Source of the DNA: Lenzites betulinus
Taxonomy: Eukaryota > Basidiomycota > Agaricomycetes > Polyporales > Polyporaceae
NCBI GenBank assembly: GCA_022264855.1
Contig: JABYQU010000031.1
Coordinates: 310,001 to 374,000, forward strand
Direction: 5' to 3'
DNA length: 64,000 bases
A program made the position numbers and the translations under genes. Shown here piece after piece: positions 9,163-20,186 of the stretch (position 1 is its first letter; every line of letters begins with the position of its first letter). Under the pieces are notes generated by a model. It was not told the origin of the DNA. It worked only from the letters and a program-made list of their open reading frames with translations, and did not search any database.

Positions 9163-11374
9163 ATGCCTTCGCTCTCGATATCTGAAGCGCTGCTTCCCCA
9201 GCCTCCTTCGTTCCAGAAGAAGAAGGCGTACGAGATTCACAAGATTCTCGGTGAGGGCACTTTCGGCAAGGTCATGGTACGTCGCGAACGCGTCCATTCT
9301 CCCATCTAGGGTGGACCTCACTGACCTCTGTGCTTACACATATATTCGTATCGGTGCGAATTCAATTCGTGATCATCATGTGCAATCCCTGCTGGTCGCC
9401 TTGGCTGCTTTCCCCATATGTAGCGCGCGACATGGCACGTCCCCCCAGGACAAATCCCTGTCGCTCTACGCGGTGCTGCTGCTGCGGCCTCGCACGAACC
9501 CGTCATCCCTTCAGGCACGAGCAAGCCGTCCCCGCCCTCCCGCACCAACTCCACCGCAAGCACGGGCGGCTCAACATCCCACCTCTCAGCATTCTCGTCC
9601 AAGTCTAAATCATCGCATAACGAGAATGACTTCACGGTCGAGGTCGCGCTCAAGGTCATCCCCAAGAAGAAGGTCAAGGGGAACGAGAGCAGTGTCTGGG
9701 GCGAGATGGAGGTCCTCCGCGGACTGGACCACCCCAACATCGTGAAGTTCTACGAATGGTTCGAGTCGCGCTCGAAGTACTACCTCGCGTTCGAGCTCGC
9801 GCAAGGCGGGGAGCTCTTCGAGCGCATCACGAAGAAGGGCAAATTCACGGAATCCGATGCCGTTGCCGTGTTGAAGTCAGTAACGACGTCATAGCCCTGC
9901 ACAACTCCCACTGACGGCTTCTCGCTTCCAGGTCAATACTCTCCGGTGTCAAATATCTGCATGACCACGACATCGTACACCGAGATCTCAAGTAAGCTTC
10001 CTAGCAGAATAATGCTGCTCCCGCGACCACAGCTGACGTTCTGCAGACCAGAGAATATTCTTTACCGCACTCACGAGGAGCACTCGGACATCGTCATCGC
10101 CGACTTCGGCATGTAAGCGCCCGCTCCTTAAAGCCTGAATCCGTGTAACTGCTCACCAATTTCGGCTGATTTCTTAGCGCGAAGCACCTGCACACACCCG
10201 AAGAGCAGCTGCATTCCCTTGCTGGAAGCTTCGGCTACGTTGCACCCGAAGTGCTCAACAAGAAAGGCCATGGCAAAGCCGTTGATATCTGGTCTACTGG
10301 GTACGAATCAGCCTATCGTGACGCTTCAGGGAATTCTAGCTAACTGAAGCAACGCGAATAGAATTATCACCTACGTCATGCTCTGCGGCTACTCCCCGTT
10401 CCGCTCGGACGACGTGAAGGAGCTGATCCGCGAGACTACAGCGGCAAAGATTGAGTTTCACGAGCGTTACTGGGGCAATGTGTCTGCAGAAGGTATGCGC
10501 CTCATGCCCTTCTTCGCGCGCGGCCAACTCACTCTAACGCGACCGCTATCAGCGAAAGACTTTGTCAGGTCCCTTCTCAACCCTGACCCCGCCCTACGGC
10601 CTACAGCAGAAGAAGCGCTCAAGCACAAGGTATGCTACCCGCATGCCCGCCTCCTTCTCTTCCTTATCTGACATTGCACCTCCCGCGCAGTGGCTGACGG
10701 ACCACACCCCCTCCGACGAGCACGACCTCACGGGCCTACGCGAGCACTTCGATCCACGCGCCCGCTGGCGCGCCGCCATCGCCGGCGCGCGCGCGCTGCA
10801 CCGCTTCAACTCCTCCTCGCGCTCCATCTCCTCGAGCTCCGGCGGCTGGCGCACGGGCTCCTTCATCGACACCGACGACGACGATGACGACGACACCGAG
10901 CACGCGCCGCAGCAACCGCCCGCCGCGGGCGACGCGCGCGAGCCGTCGGACCCGGGCGAGAACGAGTACGTCAAGGTGACCGCCCCGGAGGAGGACAGCG
11001 ATCGCCAGACGCCGCCCGGCTCGGAGTCGGGCGCGAGCGAGCCTGTGAACGTGGACGCGCCGAGCGACGCGCACGCGCTCAAGCACGAGACGGATGCGCA
11101 CGAGCCGCTGCACGAGAAGGTGCCCACGCCGTTGCACGCGGGCGCGGAGGGCGCCGCTGCCTCGTCCTCGCCCGCCCATGCGGCGGAAGCACAGGTGGAG
11201 CATCCTTCTGCGCCGTCTCCCGGAGGCGCCGCGGACCAGGCGCAGGGACGGGGGTCGCCCGATCCGCGGATGCCGGGGTCGTTCGACGCGGAGGAGGAGC
11301 ACCACGCGCATCACCACCACCACTTCGAGGGCGGGTGGCTGGGCATGCTCAAGAAGCTGCACATCCGGCAATAA
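9163..11374 (+). CDS. CaMK-group serine/threonine protein kinase with a long catalytic-domain insertion
   Basis: Predicted 568-residue kinase in eight exons: 9163-9276, 9424-9875, 9932-9991, 10047-10112, 10178-10300, 10362-10492, 10553-10629 and 10691-11374. Visible landmarks are the P-loop GEGTFGKV (30-37), the ATP lysine in VALKVI (115), HRDLKPEN (205-212), DFG (228-230), the APE triad (253-255) and a WLTDHTPSD segment after the domain. About 78 residues separate the P-loop from the lysine, where roughly 15 is normal. The extra part is Ser/Thr/Ala-rich and looks disordered. The C-terminal 220 residues are Glu/Asp/Pro-rich with an Asp run and a His run, ending in a short basic amphipathic tail. 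CaMK membership is inferred from the [13 protein letters not shown] and [13 protein letters not shown] signatures. Calmodulin dependence is not shown. Confidence 0.88.
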
Positions 11375-11803
11375 CATTGACTGTGACCCGGCGATGGCGT
11401 GGCACCGTGTATCGTGTATTGTTTAGTTGGGACTCTTGCTTGGCTAGTTTGCCGTATATACCTCTCCCTCATCCGCGCGACACCCCCGCAGCCCGGAGCT
11501 CGGCGATGCTAGAATACCTGTGACTTACTTGTACACCTGGCCCATGCGACACCTCACCTGCCCTGTGTGTACTGTATTGATCCTTTGCTTACAATTTACG
11601 CTGATGTATATACCGCCTTAGCTTCTTTGGAAGCAACACACGATGGGGCAACTGGTTTGGCATCGAAAACCGACATTGTTATATCATCTTGTCTTACATT
11701 GAGGAGCTATGTTCTTTTCCCGTGTACACATCACCTGAGCATGAGGACTATCCCATCGAGAGCTACACCCAACCGACCCCTATACACCCCTGCGAGGAGC
11801 ACC
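11375..11803. other. Convergent 3' region
   Basis: This lies between the stop codons of two convergent genes and probably consists of their 3' UTRs. Nothing else is recognised. Confidence 0.5.
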
Positions 11804-14058
11804 TCACACGCGCACCCACCCCCGACAGCTCTCCGTGCCGCACCGGCACTCCCGCGCACCTTCCGGCACGGCCTGGCGGCCCTTCTGCTTCGTCCTGCGC
11901 GCCTCCTCGCCCGCCTTCGGGTCGTAGTCGATCGACATCTCCGTCCGCGCCGGGATGTCTTCGGTCGCCACGAAGGCGAGGTAGGGCTGGTTGAGCTGTA
12001 GTGGGTTCAGTAAGGCTGCCGGGGAAGGGGAAGTGTGCCGCACAGGACTGGGACTCACCTCCGGGATCGTGTCCCACACGACGGGGTAGACCCGCATGTT
12101 GGGCTCGCATGAGTGGCTGAGGAATGTCGGTCAGCAAGCATTCCCGGGGGAAAGCGTTGGCGGGATAGCTTACTTCACGAAGCGCGTCCAGTTGCCTGTT
12201 TGTGAAATCTTGTGTTAGATAATGTGTCCCAAGGACAGAAAAGAAGTGAAAGGCGGACCATATGCGTATCCGTCGACGCTGAAACGTTCTGTGATATCCT
12301 CGTCCTCGTCTTCCACGCTCTCACGAACATCCAGGTCGAATATATACGATTTGCGCTCGCCGTACCGTCGATCAGCCTCTTCGCGTCGGCTGTGTGGCAG
12401 CAGCGAAATAATGTTAGCCTTTAAGAGACATGATAGCAAGTTGAGGGTGCGGCCACGCACATCAGCTGCCTGTTGTATAGTCATCAGCATGAAGACGATG
12501 GAACATAGCGAATGAAGGATCATAACCCTGTATATATACCGACAACCTTCCCTCTGGGCAACGCAACCGTTGCCCGGGCTCCCCACCCACATTCGGGCGT
12601 CCGGAATATTTCGATCGGGACATCTCGCGGAAGCTGGGCGACACGGTTCAGACAGTTCTCGTCGCAGGAGCATGACTGCGATCGCCGCGTGAGAAACCTG
12701 GTCTGCGCGGGCACGCGCGCAAGATACCGGACGTACCGCATTGCACTCGATGACTTCCGTTCCCGGACGGAGGTGGAAGTTGAAGAGACGCTGCAAGGGA
12801 AAATTGGTAGTCAGTCAGCGTACACACAATATGAAAGTGAATACGGCTCACATCATGCGTATACGCAAATACCTTGCTGCCCATGTCGTCCACCAGTTCA
12901 GATGGGTCCTGGCATCCGCACTCCTGCGGATCGATACACGCCTCAATACATTCGCAACTCACGAGACAGTCCGAGAGGTGGTCGTTGGCTGGTACATCTG
13001 GGGCCCTGTGTGTACGCATGAAATTTAGTTAGAGGGTCATTCACGAGACGCGTGACTTACCGGACATAGTTTCTCTCAACATACCGGAAGCCTTCGACCA
13101 AATTTGGGATCTCCTCCGCATTCACCTCGTTGACGAAAGTGACCGAGGCGGCACCATGCCGGAGGATGTTCGCCGACCAACGGTTCTCCAAGGATTCGCG
13201 TCGCCTGAGTCTCCGAGACGGTCTGTCTACCTCCATAGGTTTGTCATCCTCCTCACTAGGATGGATCTCCGGAGACGACGTGACCCTGGGTACATGCGCT
13301 CGTCTCGGGAACGGCCTCATCGCTCTCGGCGGCGGCGGCCCTGGCGACGAGCTGGACCCCCTAGAGCGCGAACGCGAGCGCGACATATCCCTCCGAGTCC
13401 CGCTGCCCCCAGCAGCAGCAGCGTCCGCACCACTCGCACTCGCACTCGCTCCAGCATTATCAGTAGCGCCAGCAGCAACCCTCGGCCTTAGCCGCTTCAC
13501 CTCCGCGTCCAAATCCCTTGGCTGGTGCGGGTCCTCCGGGTACAGCTGCAAAAGCTCGTTATACCCGCGCACAAGCTCGTACACCGTCCGGTCCTCGTGC
13601 AGCATCTGGTGCGGGCCGACCGTGATCGAGATCTCGGGCGACGCCCGCACGGCGGCGAGCCGCCTCTGCGCCTGCTTCTCATCCCAACGCTCAATGAGCC
13701 ACTGCATGGCCGCGGACTGGTTCTCCCCGCGCTTCTCCCAGGTCGTGTTCGTCCCGTCCGGGCGCCTCCAGCCGCCGCCCCATTTAATCTGCGGGGATCC
13801 GATCGTGCGTTGCCGTTAGTTTACCTCTAGGGAAGATGATAGCGGAATGCGGGCGTAGCGTACTTCGTATCTGCCGACCGCAGGACTCAATGTCAGCGTA
13901 TTCCGGGCGACTAGTTTCCCGCGGCCCCGGGCTTACCTGTCCTGCCCGAAGACGTCCCTGCTTTGGCCTACGACGCCCACGATGTCCCATTCCTGGTCGG
14001 CATCTTCGCCATAATCTTCCGGAGGGGTCGGAGACGGGATGAAGTCTCGTCGGTCCAT
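11804..14058 (-). CDS. Histone H3 lysine-9 methyltransferase, Clr4/SUV39 type
   Basis: Predicted heterochromatin enzyme of 541 residues in eleven exons: 13937-14058, 13864-13870, 13061-13788, 12852-13005, 12737-12790, 12527-12675, 12461-12469, 12259-12389, 12174-12195, 12059-12116 and 11804-11995. A chromodomain lies near residues 24-60, with EWDIVGVVGQ and RYEIKWGGGW...DGTNTTWE. A long linker has an Arg/Ser repeat. The Cys-rich pre-SET (about 287-370, including the ECNASCSCDENC array) precedes the SET domain with NHSCEPN (459-465) and the DY of IDYDP. The post-SET CRCGTESC is at 528-535. Two predicted exons are only 7 and 9 nt. The 7-nt one could instead be a 46-nt exon (13825-13870), which would insert 13 residues into the chromodomain. 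All zinc and catalytic landmarks are present, so the gene looks functional. Confidence 0.9.
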
Positions 14059-14990
14059 CGTACATGCAGCAGTCAAAAGTGGTCGCAGGTCAAGACGCAC
14101 AAGGCACGGTGCTGCGGCAGCCGCCACTTTCCGACGCGTCTCACGTGCCGCGGAAGCACATTTGCCTGAGACGCGTCGCGACGCGACACACGAATCGTGG
14201 CACTCCGAACGTCTTCAATCGCTGATTCTGAGGCACATCGCACGCACGCACGTCGCACAGCAAAATGGTAGTGTATCCTGAACCTAATCAAACGACTCGT
14301 AGATTGCAATGTAAGTACAGGATGACAAACAAATAATGCTCGCGATATACTATAAGACAAATTACGGGGCCTAGGAATGGGAGGGTGCGGGGTTGCAAAG
14401 GGTACGCTGTACACGTGCGAAGGAAGTACGCAGTACAAATGGGATGGGAGGGCGGAGCAATGCAAGCAGCAACGATATAAAAGGTTCGAGTAGATGGTAC
14501 GGGCGGGACTAGGAGGAGAGAGGGAGAGAGGACCACCGGTGCACCCCAGCAGAGAAAGAGAACGGCGCTGGACCAAAGCGCCGCTCTCAGGGGGTGCGTG
14601 GTGGAGGGGGGGAGACGGAAAGCGAGAAGAGCGAGATATATATGACGAAACACCTGGTGTGATGGGATGTGCAAAATACAATTGCGCGATGGATGGTAAT
14701 ATAGTTGACGGTGCCCGGAACCGGGATGCATGGCGCCCTCGCGGGCGGGATGAGGGGACGGGGCGGGGGCAGGATACTGAACAGTGTTCATAGCGAGCCA
14801 GCATAGGTATATTCCCGCGCGCGACGGGGTAGATCCGCACGGCGCGCGGGAGCGATTACGGGGGCGGGGGCCAAAAGGAGTGACGAAGGTATGCATGATG
14901 ATCTTGATTTCGTTTTCAATGTTGAGGAGGACGACGACGCTGAGAGACCTTGGAGAAAAAGCACAGACGAAGGACAAGACAAGTGCCGTT
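14059..14990. other. Promoter of the methyltransferase and 3' UTR of the Puf gene
   Basis: About 930 bp upstream of one minus-strand gene and downstream of the next. It contains a purine-rich GGAGAGAGGGAGAGAGG stretch near 14512. The part near 14700-14990 probably belongs to the 3' UTR of the Puf mRNA. No coding signal is evident. Confidence 0.5.
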
Positions 14991-17900
14991 TTACATGCCG
15001 TACGCGAACGACCGCTGGTAGGGATCCGCGACGCCGACCGGGAACGAGCCGCCGTACGTCGACATGCCCGAGAAGCCAGCCTGGCTCTGCGGCGGCGTGA
15101 GGCCGGGGCTGTGGTTGTTCGAGCCCTGCAACACGTAACTGTCGATGGAGTGCGAGTGCGACTGCAGGCCGCCGTGCAGCGGCGCGTGCATGCCAGGGCC
15201 GCCCTGGAGCGCGTAGAGACCGTTCTGCGCCGTGTACGCGTCGGCGAGGGCGCCGGCCTGGAGGTGAGACATATGGGGCCCGCGGCCGGTGTGGCCCATC
15301 CCCATGCCCTGATTGCCGAGGGACATGTTGACGAGCGCCTGCTGGTTGTGATGGTACCCGCCGCCGTACGTGTCGTTATGCTCGCGTTGCAGCTTGTTCT
15401 GGATCCTCTTGCCGTACGGCGTGTTGCGGATGAGCGGCAAGACCGGGCGGATGCCCTCAACGAGGAGGGCACGTTGCGCAGGCTCCGCATAATCCAATGC
15501 GGTCTGTAGCCGGGCAGGTCAGCGATCCGGTGGGACATAGTCGCACCCAGCGCGGAGATGTAAACCCACCTGGACACAGTAGTTGCCGTACGAATCCCTG
15601 AGCAGCTTCTCGAGGCGTGTTCGGTTCAGAAGCTCGCCGATCAGCATCTTCCGAGTGGAGTGCTCCGCGACCCGGATGCACTGTATGCCACTATTAGACA
15701 CCTCCGCCCACGGAGTCTGGGAAGACGACGCGACGCACCTTCTCGATCACGTTCGAGCTGAACTTCTGCACCGACAGCGCGCACACGTTCCCAGTGAACT
15801 GCCTGATGACCGCGTCGCTGAAGCGGTTGTCGTTCAGGTCCAGAATATACTGCACGACCTACACGCGTTGCGGGACATCAGTATCAGAACGATTCGCAAA
15901 CGACTGCGCAGCGCGCGAGCTTACATAGTTGCCGTAAGGATCTTGCACGAGCGTCAGCGCATTGTACGTGATCTCGTTGACGAGCTGGATCCGCTGATGC
16001 TCCGACGCGTGGTCGATGCACCGCTGCAGGACGCAGCAGCCGTGACGATGAGTCGCGACCTCGACGCAGTTTGCCGCAACCGCGTTGTAGATGAACTGCA
16101 CAATCACGCATGCCTATTAGCACTGATCAGGCGCAACCCGAACACAGCCAAACGCACCTGGTTGTCCTCGGGCGCGAGCTTATTCAGACACTTCTGAATG
16201 ACATGGTTGCCGTTCAGGTCCTTGATCAGAACAACAACGTGCAAGCTAAGCGCGAGGATGATGGAGTGAATCTGGCCATTGCATCTGAGGTCAGTCTACC
16301 AGGCCTCCTGTAAGTGGAATGAAAGATCGGATGATGCGACACTTGCCTGTCTGCGGGTCGAGAGGAAGTCAATCATCTTTTGAACCGCACGTGTGCCGTG
16401 CATGTTCAGCGAGATGTTGACGAGATCCTGCGCGACAGACTCGCATATGACGTTGCGCTGCTCATCGGTCGAGTACTCAAGCAGCTTCTGGCAGAGGTAG
16501 TTGCCAAATGGGTCTACAGCACACGTAAGAATTCAAGATCACACGAAGAAGCTGAGTTACTCACCGGTCATGAGGTCCGCGAAGTGACTAAACGTCTCGC
16601 GGAAGATCATGTCTCGGTGCTCAGGGGCACCCTCCTCCAGCTTCTTCTGCAGGTACCTGCAACCATGCTGATCCTTGCACAACTGGGGGATCTCACCGAT
16701 GAGATCCTCCAACCGGGTCCCAGCGAAGCGGTTAACTATAAACGACAATCAGGTTTGTCAGAAGGGCCGAACGAGGGAAGCACATACACTCCCGGTCGAC
16801 GTCGCCGCGCTTGTGCTTAGGGCCGTGCAGTCCGTTCATCTTGCCATCCACGGCGTTAGGACGCCCGTTCATGCTGAAGCCGTACTTCGCGCCGTTGTGG
16901 TGGTACAAAGCCGTAGAGCCGGTACCACCGGCAGCAGATCCGCGACCGTTCGCCTCGAAACCATACGAGTTGTAGCCGTTATCCATGCCGCCCGACAGTC
17001 CGTACATGCTTTCGCTACCATACTGCTGCCCAGCCCGATCAGGAAACGTTTCCCAAGATCATGCATCAGAAGCACTCACGTCATCCATGCCCGACTGAAT
17101 AGAGTTGAAGCTCAACGGGCTGCTGTCGAACTGGCCCGACGGCATGCGGGAAATCGAGGGGTTGAGGTCGCTGTCATCGCCTAGCTGGCGCGACATCTGA
17201 GCGCTCAGGATGCCGTTGATGTTGTGCGGGTCACCGCCTGAGAGCGGGGTGCCAGGAGCTTTCGCGAGCTGGCCGGCGGAGCCAGGCATGCCAGGCAGTG
17301 GCGTCGCGGGGACAGAGCGGGCCGATGTGATCGACGAGAAAGTGTCGCCCAGGCTGAGAGGGGAGCCACGGCGCGAACCGAGTCCCTGCGCGAGGCCAGG
17401 AGACACCTGTTGCATGAGCGGGGTCGTAGTCCCGGAGACCGTGCCATTCTGCTTCGACGAAAGGTCGCCGAGAGCAGGGGACAAGGTCATGGTCGGGTTG
17501 GTCACGTTGCGGCGGTCCGAACGACCCAGACCATCAGGAAGACGGCCGTTACCATTGAACTGAGGCCACTCGGAAGACTTCTGCTGGGAGTTTGCGAACA
17601 CGACGGATGGACATGAGAGCGTTGGCGAGAGATATGGAATACGCGTGATAGAGCAAGCGGTCAGCATCGCCGCAAGGCATGTCGTGTGGCGTATGGGAAA
17701 CGCACCTTGCTCGCGTACCCGTTGGAGAACTTGTCTTCGTCCGACGTCGGGAGATGGCGCATAGCGTCTACGGCTGATCAGCTTCAGGGAAGCGCGCAAG
17801 TCGACATTTACACGCACTGTGCATCTCCTGATCAAGCTGCTCATCCAGCATCATCCCTGCGTTGTACACGCCTCCGTAGCCCTGCCCATCATTGCTCGCA

Positions 17901-18687
17901 AAGCGGCCGCTGTTCGACCGGAGGATCGACTGCGGAATGCCACCCGAGGGCGTCGACACGCGGTCGGCTCTTTCGCCAGCAAGGGAGAGGCCTTGCAAGT
18001 GGCTCGCAAGTTCCTCATCGTGCTCGCTAGCGGAGGTGCGGCGACTAGCGGGCATACTCTTGGCGCCACCCGGGCGGGCGAAAGACTGATTGCCAGAGGG
18101 CATCTCCGGGGAATGGTTGACGGAGGGCGCGTAGGTGACAGACTTACGCTTGTCCGCGTTGCCGACCGCCTTCGAAAGCATGTCCGCGTCCACAATAGAC
18201 TTGGACAGAGCCGAGTGGTAGGTGGGCGAGTGGTCATCGCTAAGCACCGCGTTGACACGCGGAGGGGTGGTAGGCGCCGAGACGGCCAGATGCTGGTCGA
18301 TGGGGATGGTGAGCAGCTCCCTGGCCTGCTGTTGCTCCAGAGCGCGCATCTGATCCTCGAACATCTTGCGCTGGAGGGCGCGCTGGCGCTCGTGCTCCAT
18401 GCGCTTCAGGGCGCGTTGCTGGAACAAGCAAGGCCGGTCAGCTTACGAGAAGATGACTAGCGTTGCCACGATGAAAACACCCACAGCGGTCACGTCCTGA
18501 ATATTACCACCGAGTCTCGCGGCCTGCGGCCGTGCGGAGGGGGATGTCAGGAGATGCGCGGACGGGTGGGGGGAGTGGTACACACCGAATCTGCGAGGTC
18601 CAGGAAAGCCGGGGGGCTCTGGATCCTCTCGTCATGGGCCTGACGGGAGTTGATGGGGGAAGTAGAGGCATCCAAGGTAGTACTCAT
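14991..18687 (-). CDS. Pumilio/PUF-family RNA-binding protein
   Basis: Predicted post-transcriptional regulator that binds mRNA 3' UTRs. Twelve exons give 957 residues: 18586-18687, 17818-18418, 17706-17767, 17080-17583, 16788-17025, 16565-16735, 16347-16513, 16158-16271, 15925-16095, 15739-15858, 15570-15680 and 14991-15503. The Pumilio homology domain spans about 500-830. It begins FNRFAGTRLEDLIGEI and shows the tandem repeats with QDQHGCRYLQKKL-like, GNYLCQKLLEY, HGTRAVQKMI, NGNHVIQKCL, HGCCVLQRCI, YGNYV-VQYIL, SSNVIEKCI and YGNYCVQ helices. The N-terminal half is Ser/Pro/Gly-rich with a Gln/Glu coiled segment near residue 35. One intron (16272-16346) uses a GC donor (CAG|GCAAGT). No catalytic residues apply. 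Confidence 0.92.
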
Positions 18688-20186
18688 AGCGAAAGAAAGA
18701 CGGCGAATACTTTTGGTCCAAGGTAGTCGGCGAAGAACAGATTGAGGAGCCCGGTTAGAGTAGAGAACGAGAGAAGCCTAATTGCACAAGGGGAATCCTG
18801 GACGGAGCAGGACGCAACGTGGGCACAGGATGAGTGTCGGGGCGGGGAGGACGAAAATGATGGGGCTTACCTGCCAGCTGATTTTTAGCCCGTCTATAAC
18901 GACTATGTTGTTACAATGTATCGGAAGTACTGTCGGGCGGTGGTGAGCAGCGTGGGGGACGGGGGGGAGAGGAGGGCGCACGCTGGGGCAATTTTGATAG
19001 CAAGAGGATGTCGAGAGCGGTGCGAGGACTATTAGCGGTGGTACAGGAGCGTCCTTACTGGGGAAAGAGCAGGGAACTCTAAATGTATGGCCGGCGAGGG
19101 CCCCCGATTTTAAACCTCCGCCGCCGAGCCCAAGGCGCCCCTTGAAACTCTCATCAGCTCTTCACTCTTGCCGTTCCTTTCCCTCCTCTCGCCAAACACC
19201 TTGCAATATTAATATTCCCCGCGAGCTTGCGCGGCCTCGAAATCTTCTGTGCGCACTCGCGAGCACCGCCAGATCCACCCACTCGCGCTCCCGCAGGCTC
19301 CCGCCACCCTCGGCTCCCCGCGCACAGGCGCCGGCGGTACCTCCCCGAATAGGAACATCCCGCACATCATCGGCATTCGTCCGCCCGCGACGCCGGCCAC
19401 GCTAAAAGCCTCTCCCTCGCCTCCTCCCAGTCCCTGTGCTAGCCCAGGACTCGTGCTCACATGCACAACACCCGCCGCGGGGGCTATAGGTCTCGGTGCA
19501 CTTTATGCAATATGTGCCAGGACCGCCGCCGGACCCCAGCCTCGATCTGTCTTGGTGTGCTTTCCCCGCGCGGGAACGCCGTCTGATGTTCCTCGCCGAA
19601 CCGACGTCGCGAACCTCGCCCCGTCGTCTAAAAATTCAGCGTCCAGCGCATGCGCCGCGCAGGCCTGCAAGGATCCCGTGGCGCCCACAACTCGCCAGAT
19701 CGCCGTCCGAGGCGGCTCCAGTGGCCCCAGCACACACGGCACCGTGGGTGTGCGCTGCTACGCGGTGTGACGGGCCCGTGAAGAACACGCCCGGGCACGC
19801 TTGGAACATCGGTTCTCCTCCCGCCGTGCCCCGGGCCGCCGTCCTTGGGCCTGCTGTCATAGAGACACAGCGCCGCGGCGCGATTACATTTACCGAACCT
19901 GAGTGATGCGCTTCGCCGCCGCGGATGCTTCCGCGCACACGCGAGACGCGATCCTTTGCGAGCGTAAAGCTTGTTCTTTACCCGCACAGACATCACAATT
20001 GCACGCAAGAACACCGGCTATGGCGCGACAAAGGAGCGACTCGAATGCGCATAGCACAACAGCTGATAGCACGCCCGCGAAATGTGATGTACGCAGCCAA
20101 AGGCCTAATGAACGGCAGTTCTAGTGCACGACGATGTCTCACCCCACCCTCGCGCGAAGCCACGCTCGAATGACCCTAGTTTGCCG
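18688..20186. other. 1.5 kb gap between Puf promoter and VPS38 3' end
   Basis: 18688-19140 is the likely Puf promoter and leader. The remainder is GC-rich and stays open for long stretches in several frames, which is expected from base composition. One plus-strand frame (19249-19770) encodes a Pro/Ala/Ser-rich product with no motif I recognise. I do not call a gene. Confidence 0.45.

Noticed and set aside
10690..11377. Long frames on both strands over the acidic tail of the CaMK-like kinase
   Set aside because: They are Arg/Leu/Val-rich shadows of GC-biased codons in the kinase tail.
19249..19770. Possible plus-strand gene of about 173 residues
   Set aside because: Pro/Ala/Ser-rich product without motif, supporting introns or a recognisable start; composition can explain the open frame.
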